NCBI GenBank assembly: GCA_038211965.1
Contig: JBBQVB010000022.1
Location: 1-28,181, forward strand
DNA: 28,181 bases
From: Glacieibacterium sp038211965
GTDB lineage: Bacteria; Pseudomonadota; Alphaproteobacteria; Sphingomonadales; Sphingomonadaceae
Direction of reading: 5' to 3'
Below, one piece after another: positions 10,148 through 17,421 of this stretch. The notes below the pieces were generated by a model that was not told the origin of the DNA, made no database searches, and saw only the letters and a program-made list of their open reading frames with translations. Each line of letters starts with the position of its first letter. Position 1 is the first letter of the stretch. Position numbers and translations under genes: made by a program.

Positions 10148-10360
10148 ATGAGCGCTGTCAATTCGATCTTCATCGTCCTCCTCGTCGTCGCCGTCATCCT
10201 GACCGCGACGATGCTCGTGCGCGGCGTCGTCACGATGGCGCGCGGCAAGGACATCACCGGCGAACAGTCGAACAAGCTGATGAGCTACCGCGTCGCGTTC
10301 CAGGCCGCGGCGATCGTCATCGTCGTCATCCTGATGCTGCTGGCGCGCAGTTCGCATTAG
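10148..10360 (+). CDS. HIG1-like twin-transmembrane protein
   Basis: This small inner-membrane protein of 70 aa has two hydrophobic helices: residues about 6-27 (SIFIVLLVVAVILTATMLVRGV) and about 48-66 (VAFQAAAIVIVVILMLLAR). They are joined by a polar loop with SNKLMSYRVAFQ, which resembles the HIG1/hypoxia-induced domain (R-V-x-x-Q). Homologues in alphaproteobacteria commonly sit directly in front of the PduO-type adenosyltransferase, as here (12-bp gap). HIG1 proteins in mitochondria and some bacteria associate with cytochrome oxidase; a similar role here is only an inference. The ribosome-binding site is poor: a G-run ends 1 nt from the ATG. Confidence 0.75.
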   Translation: MSAVNSIFIVLLVVAVILTATMLVRGVVTMARGKDITGEQSNKLMSYRVAFQAAAIVIVVILMLLARSSH

Positions 10361-10372
10361 GTCTGGGCACCG

Positions 10373-10924
10373 ATGGTCAAGCTCAACAAGATCTACACGC
10401 GCACCGGCGACGACGGCACGACGGGGCTGGCGGACGGGTCGCGCGTCGCGAAGACCAGTGCGCGCGTCGCCGCTTATGGCACCTGCGACGAGGCCAATGC
10501 GGTGATCGGCCTCGCGCGGCTGACCACGGCGGGCGCGGCGGACGCGATGCTGGCGCGTATCCAGAACGAGCTGTTCGATGTCGGGGCCGACCTCGCGACG
10601 CCCGACAGTGTCGAATTCGCGCTGCGTGCCACGATGTCGCAGGTGGCGCGGCTCGAGAGCGAGATCGATGCGATGAATGTGCATCTGGGCGCGCTGACGT
10701 CGTTCATCCTGCCCGGCGGGACGCCCGCGAGCGCGTGGCTGCACCTCGCGCGGACGGTGGTCCGCCGCGCCGAACGGCTGGCGGTCGAGGCGGCGGCGAC
10801 GGAACCGATCAGCGCGACGGCCATTGCGTATCTGAACCGATTGTCGGACCATCTGTTCGTCATGGCGCGCGCCGAAAACGCCGCGCAGGGCGACGTGCTT
10901 TGGGTGCCGGGGGCGAGCCGCTAG
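10373..10924 (+). CDS. PduO-type ATP:cob(I)alamin adenosyltransferase
   Basis: This 183-aa cytoplasmic enzyme transfers the adenosyl group of ATP to cob(I)alamin to make adenosylcobalamin. The N-terminal ATP-binding signature is YTRTGDDGTTGL (8-19), followed by GTCDEANAVIGLAR, which is typical of the PduO/MMAB family rather than the CobA/BtuR family. The C-terminal part shows ESEIDAMN, FILPGGTPASAWLHLARTVVRRAER and LNRLSDHLFVMAR, all family hallmarks. The length is normal. No cobalamin riboswitch is evident upstream. It sits 12 bp after the HIG1-like gene and 25 bp before egtB, so all may be co-transcribed. Confidence 0.93.
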   Translation: MVKLNKIYTRTGDDGTTGLADGSRVAKTSARVAAYGTCDEANAVIGLARLTTAGAADAMLARIQNELFDVGADLATPDSVEFALRATMSQVARLESEIDAMNVHLGALTSFILPGGTPASAWLHLARTVVRRAERLAVEAAATEPISATAIAYLNRLSDHLFVMARAENAAQGDVLWVPGASR

Positions 10925-10949
10925 GGCGACGCCGCGCGGGGGAGACCGA

Positions 10950-12182
10950 GTGACCGCACGACGTCGCCCTGCCCCCGACGATCTGCTGCTGGCGCGCTTC
11001 GCATCGGTGCGCGCGCTGTCGGTGGCGCTCGCCGCGCCGCTGTCGGACGCCGACGCGAGCGCGCAGTCGATGCCCGACACGTCGCCCGCCAAATGGCACC
11101 TCGCGCATACGACGTGGTTCCTCGAAACCTTCGTGTGCCTGCCGCATGTCGTGGGCTACTGCGTCTTCGACAAGCGCTTCGATTTCCTGTTCAACAGCTA
11201 TTACGAGAGCGTCGGGCCGCGCCATGCGCGCGATCGGCGTGGCCTGCTGACGCGGCCGTCGCTCGGCGCGGTGCTCGACTGGCGCGCGCACGTCGACGCC
11301 GCGCTGGCGACGACCTGGGAGAGCCTCGACGATGCCGCGCGAACGCTGATCGAACTCGGCGTCAACCACGAGCAGCAGCATCAGGAACTGCTGGTCACCG
11401 ACCTTCTCCACCTGTTCGCGCAGAATCCGCTCGAACCCGCGGCCTATGCGCACGAACCGATGCCCGCGCCGCCGCCGGTCGCGGGCTGGAGCGCGCATCC
11501 GGGCGGCATCGTCGGCATCGGGCATGAGGGGCCGGACTTCGCCTTCGACTGCGAGGGGCCGCGCCACGCCGTGCTGCTGCGCCCGTTTCAGCTGGCGCGG
11601 GCGTGCGTCACCAATGCCGAGTGGGACGCCTTCGTCGCCGATGGCGGTTACCGCACGGCGGCGCTGTGGCTTTCGGACGGCTGGGCATGGGTCAGGCGCG
11701 AGGGCGTCGCCGCGCCGCTCTACTGGGGCGACGACGGCACGACGATGACGCTCGGCGGGCGGTGCGCGCGCGACCCCGACGCGCCGGTGACCCACGTCGG
11801 CTTCTACGAGGTCGATGCGTACGCGACCTGGGCAGGCGCGCGTCTGCCGCTCGAAACCGAATGGGAAGCCGCCTATGCCGATGCCGACACGCACGCGGGC
11901 AATCAACTCGACGCCCCCGGCGGTATCGCACCACGCGGGGGACCGAGCCCCTTCGGCGACGTCTGGCAATGGACGGGCAGCGCCTTCCTGCCCTACCCCG
12001 GCTTCCGCCCCGCCCCCGGCGCGGTCGGCGAGTACAACGGCAAGTTCATGAGCGGCCAGATGGTGCTCAAGGGCGCATCGTGCGCGACGCCGCGCGGTTC
12101 GTCGCGCGCCACGACACGCAATTTCTTCTATCCCCATCAACGCTGGCAGTTCACCGGCGTGCGACTTGCGAAGGACCTGTGA
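10950..12182 (+). CDS. egtB: Ergothioneine synthase EgtB (sulfoxide synthase)
   Basis: EgtB is the non-haem iron enzyme that joins trimethylhistidine (hercynine) to a thiol donor, classically gamma-glutamylcysteine, forming the sulfoxide intermediate of ergothioneine. The 410-aa protein has the N-terminal DinB-like four-helix domain with SPAKWHLAHTTWFLE (His50/His53) and NHEQQHQE (His140, His144, Glu146). These supply the HX3HXE three-histidine iron site. The C-terminal formylglycine-generating-enzyme-like domain starts near 175 and includes GFYEVDAYATWAGARLPLETEWE, GDVWQWTGSAF, and ends with RNFFYPHQRWQFTGVRLAKDL. The start is GTG 10950 behind a GGGGGAGA ribosome-binding site. The stop codon shares a base with the egtD start. 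No EgtA, EgtC or EgtE gene is adjacent, which is common in proteobacteria. Confidence 0.92.
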   Translation: MTARRRPAPDDLLLARFASVRALSVALAAPLSDADASAQSMPDTSPAKWHLAHTTWFLETFVCLPHVVGYCVFDKRFDFLFNSYYESVGPRHARDRRGLLTRPSLGAVLDWRAHVDAALATTWESLDDAARTLIELGVNHEQQHQELLVTDLLHLFAQNPLEPAAYAHEPMPAPPPVAGWSAHPGGIVGIGHEGPDFAFDCEGPRHAVLLRPFQLARACVTNAEWDAFVADGGYRTAALWLSDGWAWVRREGVAAPLYWGDDGTTMTLGGRCARDPDAPVTHVGFYEVDAYATWAGARLPLETEWEAAYADADTHAGNQLDAPGGIAPRGGPSPFGDVWQWTGSAFLPYPGFRPAPGAVGEYNGKFMSGQMVLKGASCATPRGSSRATTRNFFYPHQRWQFTGVRLAKDL

Positions 12183-13165
12183 TGGCCAGAGCTTTGCGCG
12201 ACGACGACGCCCCGCCCGCCGCCGCGGCTTCACCGCAGTTCCGCGATGCCGTGCTGACCGGCCTCGCCCAGACACCCAAGGTCGTCCCCGCGCGCTATTT
12301 CTACGACGCCACGGGGTCGGCGCTGTTCGAAGCGATCACCGCGCTGCCCGAATACTACCCGACGCGTACCGAGATCGGGCTGCTGACCGCGCATAGCGGC
12401 GAGATCGCGGTGCTGGCCGGGCGCGGCCGCGCGGTCATCGAGTTCGGCTCGGGCTCGTCGGCGAAGACACCGCTGCTGCTGCGCGCCATCGACCCCGCCG
12501 CCTATGTCCCCATCGATATCTCGGCGGATTTCCTGAGCGAGTCGGCAGCGCAGCTCGCGGCGGCGTTTCCCGGCCTGCCCGTCCATCCGCTGGCGGGCGA
12601 CTTCACGCGACCCTTGCACCTGCCCGCTGCCGTCGCGGGGCTCCCGATGCTCGGCTTCTTTCCCGGGTCGACGCTCGGCAACTGCACGCCGGCTGCGGCG
12701 GTCGCGCTGCTCGCGTCGTTCCGCGCGACCCTGGGCGACGGCGCATGGCTGGCGATCGGCCTCGACCTGCGCAAGGACCGCGCGACGCTCGAGGCCGCCT
12801 ACGACGATGCGCAGGGCGTGACGGCGGCGTTCAACCTCAACCTCGTCGACCGGATCAACGCCGAACTCGATGGCACGCTCGATGCGTCGGGCCTGAAGCA
12901 TGTCGCGCGCTGGAACGGCGACGAGGGGCGCATCGAGATGCACCTCGAAGCGCGCCACGACCTCGACTTTACCGTCGCCGGGCAGCGCTTCCATCTGGCG
13001 GCGGGCGAGACGATCCACACCGAGAACAGCTATAAATGGACGCTCGACGAAGCACGCCTGCTGGCGCGCGCCAGCGGCTGGCGCCCGCGTACGGTGTGGC
13101 TCGACGCTGGCGCGCGCTTCGGGCTGCATCTATGGCAGGCAGCCGCGGTGCGACTCGAACCGTAA
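12182..13165 (+). CDS. egtD: L-histidine N-alpha-methyltransferase EgtD
   Basis: EgtD trimethylates L-histidine with three S-adenosylmethionine molecules to give hercynine, the substrate of EgtB. The 327-aa protein has the family's histidine-binding region ARYFYDATGSALFEAITALPEYYPTRTE (about 37-64). The SAM-binding loop is VIEFGSGSS (85-93), followed by YVPIDIS (108-114) and GFFPGSTLGNCTP (158-170). A late IHTENSYKWT motif is typical of EgtD. ATG 12182 overlaps the egtB stop by one base (TGATG). The frame is open far upstream, but that part overlaps egtB and has no homology I recognise. Together with EgtB it makes a complete core ergothioneine pathway, an antioxidant thiol-histidine. Confidence 0.93.
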   Translation: MARALRDDDAPPAAAASPQFRDAVLTGLAQTPKVVPARYFYDATGSALFEAITALPEYYPTRTEIGLLTAHSGEIAVLAGRGRAVIEFGSGSSAKTPLLLRAIDPAAYVPIDISADFLSESAAQLAAAFPGLPVHPLAGDFTRPLHLPAAVAGLPMLGFFPGSTLGNCTPAAAVALLASFRATLGDGAWLAIGLDLRKDRATLEAAYDDAQGVTAAFNLNLVDRINAELDGTLDASGLKHVARWNGDEGRIEMHLEARHDLDFTVAGQRFHLAAGETIHTENSYKWTLDEARLLARASGWRPRTVWLDAGARFGLHLWQAAAVRLEP

Positions 13166-13185
13166 CGACCAGCGGCGGGGGCCGA

Positions 13186-14481
13186 GTGGCACTGCAGAGG
13201 GGCAAGGGCGGCGCGGTCCGGCGCGGCGGCGTCGCTGCCGCGCTGTTCGCCGCATCCGCCGCACTTGCCGCACCCACCTTCGATGCGACCCCCGACGCCG
13301 CCGAGCAGGCGGCGCGGCGCGCTGCCGCCGGATCGGAGCGGCATTGGGTGCTGAGCGGTCTCGGCACGGTCGACATTCTCGGCAACGCACGGGGCGGCAT
13401 TCGGCGGGGTACGCGCGGCCTTGCCGAGCTGGCGGTGGCGGCGGCGTACGACGGCGGCAACGGCTGGACCGGCGTGGTCAGCGCGCAATATGTCAACGGC
13501 GCGGTGCTGAGCGGACAGTTGAGCGGCGACATCCAGACCGCGAGCAACATCGAGGCCATCGGCGCGACGCGCATCTACGAGGTCTGGGCGGGGCGCGACC
13601 TGAGCTTCGGTGGTGGCGGCGCGGACGCCGTCGAGGGCGGGGTCAAGTTCGGCCTCATCGACCTCAACGCCGACTTCGATGTCCAGGAGGCGGGCGGGCT
13701 GTTCCTCAACAGCTCGACGGGCATCGCGCCCGAATTTTCGCACACCGGCCGTAACGGCCCGTCGATCTTCCCGACGACCGCGCTCGCGGTGACGGGCTAT
13801 GTCGCGCCCGCGCCGGGCTGGCGCATCGACCTCGGCGCCTTCGACGGCGTTCCCGGAAACCCGGCGCACCCCAGGCGTTTCGCGATCCATCTCGGCGGCG
13901 GCGACGGCGCGCTGCTCGTCGCGCAGGTCACCAGGCGCTGGGGCGAGGCGCTGCGCGTCGAGGGCGGCGCGTGGCACTATACCGCCGCGTTCGATGCGCT
14001 CGACGACCGCGACGCGTCGGGTGCACCGCGCCGCCTGCGCGCCAGCCGCGGCGTCTATGGCCTCGTCGAGGGCCGCCTGCTCGGTCACGACGACGGCGCC
14101 AAGAACCTTTCGGGCGACGACAAGACCGCCTCGGGTCGCCGCCTCACGGCATGGGTCCGGCTCGGCGTCGCCGATGACCGCGTCGACGCCATTTCGAGCT
14201 ATGTCGGTGGCGGTCTCGTGCTTGCTCCGCCATTCGCGACGCGCGCCAGCGACAGTGTCGGGGTGGCGGTGGTGCACGCGGGCTTCGGCGGCCCGGCGCG
14301 GCGCGCGACGCCGGGGTTGCGCGGCGGCGAGACGATTTTCGAGGCGAGCTATCACGCCAGTCTCGGCCGGCATCTCGGTATCCAGCCCGATCTCCAGTAT
14401 ATCGTTCATCCGGGCCTGACCCCGGGCGCCCGCGATGCACTCGTCGTCGGCGTGCGGCTCAGCTTCGCAGCGGCACACTGA
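13186..14481 (+). CDS. OprB-like carbohydrate-type outer-membrane porin
   Basis: From GTG 13186 the protein is 431 aa. It has a signal peptide (RRGGVAAALFAASAALAAP), then HWVLSGLGTVDILGNARGGIRRGTRGLAELAV and alternating strands typical of an OprB-family beta-barrel. It ends with an aromatic/hydrophobic C-terminal strand (ALVVGVRLSFAAAH). Further OprB-like signs are GLFLNSSTGIAPEFS, FDGVPGNPAHP and the late FEASYHASLGRHLGIQPDLQYIVHPG, which is a family hallmark. The transported solute is unknown. GTG 13186 is preferred because G-rich GGCGGGGG lies just upstream and the signal peptide follows directly. Longer in-frame starts (ATG 13132 and earlier) overlap egtD. It begins 20 bp after egtD and may be co-transcribed. 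Confidence 0.85.
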   Translation: MALQRGKGGAVRRGGVAAALFAASAALAAPTFDATPDAAEQAARRAAAGSERHWVLSGLGTVDILGNARGGIRRGTRGLAELAVAAAYDGGNGWTGVVSAQYVNGAVLSGQLSGDIQTASNIEAIGATRIYEVWAGRDLSFGGGGADAVEGGVKFGLIDLNADFDVQEAGGLFLNSSTGIAPEFSHTGRNGPSIFPTTALAVTGYVAPAPGWRIDLGAFDGVPGNPAHPRRFAIHLGGGDGALLVAQVTRRWGEALRVEGGAWHYTAAFDALDDRDASGAPRRLRASRGVYGLVEGRLLGHDDGAKNLSGDDKTASGRRLTAWVRLGVADDRVDAISSYVGGGLVLAPPFATRASDSVGVAVVHAGFGGPARRATPGLRGGETIFEASYHASLGRHLGIQPDLQYIVHPGLTPGARDALVVGVRLSFAAAH

Positions 14482-14534
14482 TGGCTTGATAAGCGGAGGC
14501 GCGCAGGCCACATGGCGGGCGACGGAGAAGCCCC

Positions 14535-15098
14535 ATGTTCATCGAAACCGAGCGTACGCCGAACCCCGCGACGCTCAAGTTCCTGCCCGGACGCGCGGTG
14601 ATGCCATCGGGCACCGCCGACTTTGCGACGCCCGAGGACGGCCTCGCCTCGCCGCTCGCCACCGCGCTGTTCGGCATCGGCGACGTGACGCGGGTCTTCT
14701 TCGGCAGCGATTTCATCACCGTCACCAAGGCCGAAGGGTCGGCAGACTGGACCGCGCTCAAGGTCGAGGTGCTCGGCGTGCTCGTCGATCATTTCAGCAG
14801 CGCCGCGCCGCTGTTCGCGGGCGAGGCCGCCGCAGCGCCTGCGATGGCGGTCGCCGACGACCCGGAAGACGCCGACATCGTCGCGCAGATCAATGAACTG
14901 CTCGACGAGCGCGTCCGCCCGCAGGTCGCCAACGACGGCGGCGACATCGTCTATCGCGGCTTCCAGCGCGGCATCGTCTACCTGCAGATGCAGGGCGCCT
15001 GCTCGGGGTGCCCGTCGTCGTCGGCGACGTTGAAACAGGGCATCGAATCGCTGCTCAAATATTATGTCCCCGAAGTCGTCGAAGTGCGGGCGGTCTGA
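14535..15098 (+). CDS. nfuA: Nfu-type iron-sulfur cluster carrier (NifU C-terminal domain)
   Basis: This 187-aa protein delivers iron-sulfur clusters to target enzymes. It has the N-terminal Nfu_N domain (MFIETERTPNPATLKFLPGR..., residues 1-90) and a C-terminal NifU domain (about 112-187). The latter has VANDGGDIVYRG and QGACSGCPSSSATL, whose Cys156-x2-Cys159 pair holds the bridging cluster. This is the mitochondrial/alphaproteobacterial Nfu1 arrangement, not the A-type NfuA of E. coli, so the symbol is used loosely. GGAGAAG precedes ATG 14535 with suitable spacing. The TGA stop overlaps the ATG of the nitroreductase gene by one base. Confidence 0.92.
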   Translation: MFIETERTPNPATLKFLPGRAVMPSGTADFATPEDGLASPLATALFGIGDVTRVFFGSDFITVTKAEGSADWTALKVEVLGVLVDHFSSAAPLFAGEAAAAPAMAVADDPEDADIVAQINELLDERVRPQVANDGGDIVYRGFQRGIVYLQMQGACSGCPSSSATLKQGIESLLKYYVPEVVEVRAV

Positions 15099-15685
15099 TG
15101 GCCCGCGCGCCGCTCGATACCGCCGCGCTCGACACGCTGTTCGGCGCTGCGCACACCGCCTATGGCTGGAGCGACGCGCCCGTCGTAGAGGCCGACCTCC
15201 GGGCGCTCTACGACCTCGTCAAGCTCGGGCCGACGTCGGCGAACTCGTCGCCCGCGCGCTTCATCTTCTGTACCTCCGACGACGCCAGGGCGCGGCTCGC
15301 AGCGTGTGCGTCGGCGAACAATGCGCCGCGGATCCTCGCCGCGCCGGTCACGGCGATCATCGGCTACGACCTCGACTTCGCCGACCGCCTGCCCGCGTTG
15401 TTTCCCTTCGCCGACGCCCGGAGCTGGTTCGCGGGCAACGTGCCGCTGACCGAAGCGACCGCCTTCCGCAACGCATCGTTACAGGGCGCGTACCTGATCG
15501 TCGCGGCGCGCGCGCTGGGCTTCGACGCGGGGCCGATGTCGGGATTCGACGCGGCGAAGGTCGATGCCGAATTCTGGGCGGGCACGGCGGTGAAAACCGA
15601 TTTCATCTGCTCGCTCGGCGTCGGCACGGTGTTCAACCCCCGTGCCCCGAAGCTCGCGTTCGAGGACGCCGCGCGCATCCTGTGA
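15098..15685 (+). CDS. RutE/HadB-like nitroreductase family protein
   Basis: The 195-aa protein belongs to the malonic semialdehyde reductase (RutE/HadB) branch of FMN nitroreductases. Visible features are the FMN-binding GPTSANSSPARFIF (about 43-56), RFLAAPVTAIIGYD-like residues (ILAAPVTAIIGYDLDF), NASLQGAYLIVAARALGFDAGPMSGF and the C-terminal FICSLGVGT. No other pyrimidine-degradation (rut) genes are in the window, so malonic semialdehyde is not assured as the substrate. It may be a general NAD(P)H-dependent reductase. ATG 15098 overlaps the nfu stop (TGATG), and its own stop overlaps the tsaB start by 4 nt, so it is embedded in a translationally coupled run. Confidence 0.85.
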   Translation: MARAPLDTAALDTLFGAAHTAYGWSDAPVVEADLRALYDLVKLGPTSANSSPARFIFCTSDDARARLAACASANNAPRILAAPVTAIIGYDLDFADRLPALFPFADARSWFAGNVPLTEATAFRNASLQGAYLIVAARALGFDAGPMSGFDAAKVDAEFWAGTAVKTDFICSLGVGTVFNPRAPKLAFEDAARIL

Positions 15686-16323
15686 GCGGCGAGCCGACGC
15701 TGCTGGTCATCGACACCGCGCTCGCGGCGCAGTCGCTGGCCTTGCTCTGTGGCGCGGAGGTGCTCGCCCACCGCCACCAGGTCATCGGGCGCGGCCATGC
15801 CGAGACCTTGATGCCCGAAATCGCCGCGCTGTTCGCCGAAGCGGGCGTGGCGCGACCCGGCGCGATCCTCGTCGATGTCGGGCCGGGCAGCTTCACCGGC
15901 CTGCGCATCGGCATCGCGGCGGCGCGTGCGCTCGGGCTCGCGTGGGACGTGCCGGTGACGGGCTATGCGTCGCTGGCGCTCGTCGCCGCGCCGTGGTTCG
16001 CCGCCGATCCCGCACTGACCCGCATCGCCGCAGTCGCCGAAGCGGGACGCGCGCAACTTTACACGCAGGTGTTCGACCGCGATTTTCGCGCCGAAGCGCC
16101 GCCGGTCGCGCGCGATGCCGCAGGCGTCGCGGCGTCGCTCGATCCCGCGCTGGCGCTCGCCGGTGCCGGCGCGGCGCGTGTCGCGGCGCTGTCGGGCGCG
16201 CGGTTGCTCGGCGATGGCTGGCCCGATGCGCGCGATGCCCGGCAGCTGCCGCACGCGGCGCGCGCGCTCGCTCCGGCGCCGCTGTATGTCAGCGCGCCCG
16301 ACGCGGTGCCGGCGGCCGCATGA
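15682..16323 (+). CDS. tsaB: tRNA t6A37 biosynthesis protein TsaB
   Basis: TsaB partners TsaD and TsaE in threonylcarbamoylation of A37 in ANN-decoding tRNAs. The 213-aa protein starts LLVIDTALAAQSLALL and carries HAETLMPEIAALFAEAG and the classic VDVGPGSFTGLRIGIAAARALGLAW (about 70-94), the ASKHA-fold signature of the family. The second half is alanine-rich, degenerate and variable, as usual for TsaB. The GTG start (15682) overlaps the preceding stop, and the TGA stop overlaps the rimI ATG (16320), a tsaB-rimI pairing common in bacteria. Confidence 0.93.
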   Translation: MSGEPTLLVIDTALAAQSLALLCGAEVLAHRHQVIGRGHAETLMPEIAALFAEAGVARPGAILVDVGPGSFTGLRIGIAAARALGLAWDVPVTGYASLALVAAPWFAADPALTRIAAVAEAGRAQLYTQVFDRDFRAEAPPVARDAAGVAASLDPALALAGAGAARVAALSGARLLGDGWPDARDARQLPHAARALAPAPLYVSAPDAVPAAA

Positions 16324-16787
16324 CGCTGGCCCTGGTTCCCGCCGACGCCGCACGCCTCGACGACCTGCTCGCCGTGATGGCCGACGCGTTCGACCCGCGC
16401 TACGGCGAGGCGTGGTCGGCGGTGCAGCTCGGCGGCTCGCTGGTGCAGCCCGACAGCTGGGCGCGCCTCGCGCTCGACGGAAGCGCACCGCTGGGGTTCA
16501 GCCTGTGCCGCCGCCTCGTCGACGAGGCCGAGCTGCTGCTCGTCGCGGTGGTTCACGCGGCGCGCGGGCGCGGCATCGGCGCGGCGCTGCTCGCCGCCGC
16601 CGCCGCCGATGCGCGCGGCCGCGATGCCCATGCGATGTTCCTCGAGATGCGCGACGGCAATGCCGCTGCGTCGGCGCTGTATCGTACCCAAGGCTTCGTC
16701 GAGATCGGGCGACGACGCGACTACTACCGTGGGGTCGGCGCGCAACGCTTCGACGCGATCACCATGCGCCGCGACTTGCGCGACTAG
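16320..16787 (+). CDS. rimI: Ribosomal-protein alanine acetyltransferase (GNAT)
   Basis: This 155-aa GNAT-fold acetyltransferase has the acetyl-CoA pyrophosphate-binding motif ARGRGIGAALL (about residues 81-91, RxxGxG), then MFLEMRDGNAAASALYRTQGFVEIGRRRDYY, which is diagnostic for the RimI group. RimI acetylates the N-terminus of ribosomal protein S18. Its position immediately after tsaB with a 4-nt ATGA overlap supports the assignment, since GNAT proteins in other contexts can have other substrates. It ends at TAG 16787, followed by a 104-bp gap before mucR. Confidence 0.88.
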   Translation: MTLALVPADAARLDDLLAVMADAFDPRYGEAWSAVQLGGSLVQPDSWARLALDGSAPLGFSLCRRLVDEAELLLVAVVHAARGRGIGAALLAAAAADARGRDAHAMFLEMRDGNAAASALYRTQGFVEIGRRRDYYRGVGAQRFDAITMRRDLRD

Positions 16788-16891
16788 GCGATATTCGGCG
16801 TTTTACTCGACAGGACTTGTTTGTTGTGCAGACTCCGTGCATAGCGCGCGCGTCGGCATGCTCGCCGAAAGTCAAGCCAAGGGTTTTTTAG

Positions 16892-17317
16892 ATGGTCGAT
16901 GCCACTGCCGCGCATAACGAATTACTGTCGCTGACCGCCGACATCGTGTCGTCGCACGTCGCCAACAACACCGTCGCGGTGTCCGATCTGCCGCATGTCA
17001 TCGAGAACGTCTATTCGACGCTCGCGCGGCTCGGCGGCGAGGCGCCTGTCGTAGAGGTCAAGCAGGAGCCGGCGGTGTCGATCCGTTCGTCGATCAAGCC
17101 CGACTATGTTGTCTGCCTCGAAGACGGCAAGAAGCTCAAGATGCTCAAGCGCCACCTGATGACGCACTACAACATGACACCCGACGCCTATCGCACCAAG
17201 TGGAACCTGCCCGCCGACTATCCAATGGTCGCGCCGAACTATGCGGCGCAGCGCCGCACGCTGGCGAAGAAGATCGGGCTCGGCACCAAGCGCGCGGGCC
17301 TGACCAAGCGCGCCTGA
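16892..17317 (+). CDS. mucR: MucR/Ros family transcriptional regulator
   Basis: The 141-aa protein is a MucR/Ros-type zinc-finger regulator, a global DNA-binding repressor in alphaproteobacteria that acts on exopolysaccharide, motility and cell-cycle genes. The N-terminal half (residues 1-55) is the oligomerisation region (LLSLTADIVSSHVANN...). The finger is YVVCLEDGKKLKMLKRHLMTHY with Cys75, Asp78, His88 and His92; the second cysteine of Ros is replaced by Asp, as in several MucR proteins. NMTPDAYRTKWNLPADYPMVAPNYA follows, then a basic tail. AAGGG about 8 nt before the ATG can serve as ribosome-binding site. The upstream 104-bp gap contains T-rich tracts, the kind of DNA MucR binds in autoregulation, but no firm promoter. 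Confidence 0.93.
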   Translation: MVDATAAHNELLSLTADIVSSHVANNTVAVSDLPHVIENVYSTLARLGGEAPVVEVKQEPAVSIRSSIKPDYVVCLEDGKKLKMLKRHLMTHYNMTPDAYRTKWNLPADYPMVAPNYAAQRRTLAKKIGLGTKRAGLTKRA

Positions 17318-17328
17318 ACGATCGCGTG

Positions 17329-17355
17329 CCCCTCTCCCGCCGGTCGGGAGAGAGG
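17329..17355. repeat. Stem-loop downstream of mucR
   Basis: CTCTCCCG (17332-17339) and CGGGAGAG (17345-17352) form an 8-bp perfect stem with a 5-nt loop, extended by two more pairs beyond one mismatch. It begins about 12 bp after the mucR stop. Without a following T-run it is a weak intrinsic terminator at best. Its C/T-arm and G/A-arm composition resembles the upstream stem at 3258-3292, suggesting a recurrent small palindrome. Confidence 0.45.
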
Positions 17356-17383
17356 CCGCTGCAATGAGCGGCGAAGCACGCAC

Positions 17384-17419
17384 TTGACTCGCCCGGAGTC
17401 GCGGGAACAAAAACGGAAC
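17384..17419 (+). promoter_or_regulatory. LexA (SOS) box and promoter of the imuA-imuB-dnaE2 cassette
   Basis: GAAC-AAAAACG-GAAC (17405-17419) is an exact match to the alphaproteobacterial LexA operator GAAC-N7-GAAC (complement GTTC-N7-GTTC). A -35-like TTGACT lies at 17384-17389, so the box covers the expected -10 region, a classic repressor position. The box ends 2 bp before ATG 17422. It controls a gene set that is LexA-regulated in Caulobacter and other alphaproteobacteria. Confidence 0.85.
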
Positions 17420-17421
17420 AA

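Noticed and set aside
10361..10372. Cobalamin riboswitch before the adenosyltransferase gene
   Set aside because: Only 12 bp separate it from the preceding gene, and no B12-box-like conserved sequence was seen upstream of the run.
13036..13185. Earlier start codons for the porin gene
   Set aside because: They lie inside egtD, would precede the signal peptide with a long Arg-rich stretch, and lack a better ribosome-binding site.
16810..16850. TTGTTT ... CATAGC with 17-bp spacing before mucR as a promoter
   Set aside because: Each hexamer matches the consensus poorly. A promoter must exist nearby but this pair is not convincing.
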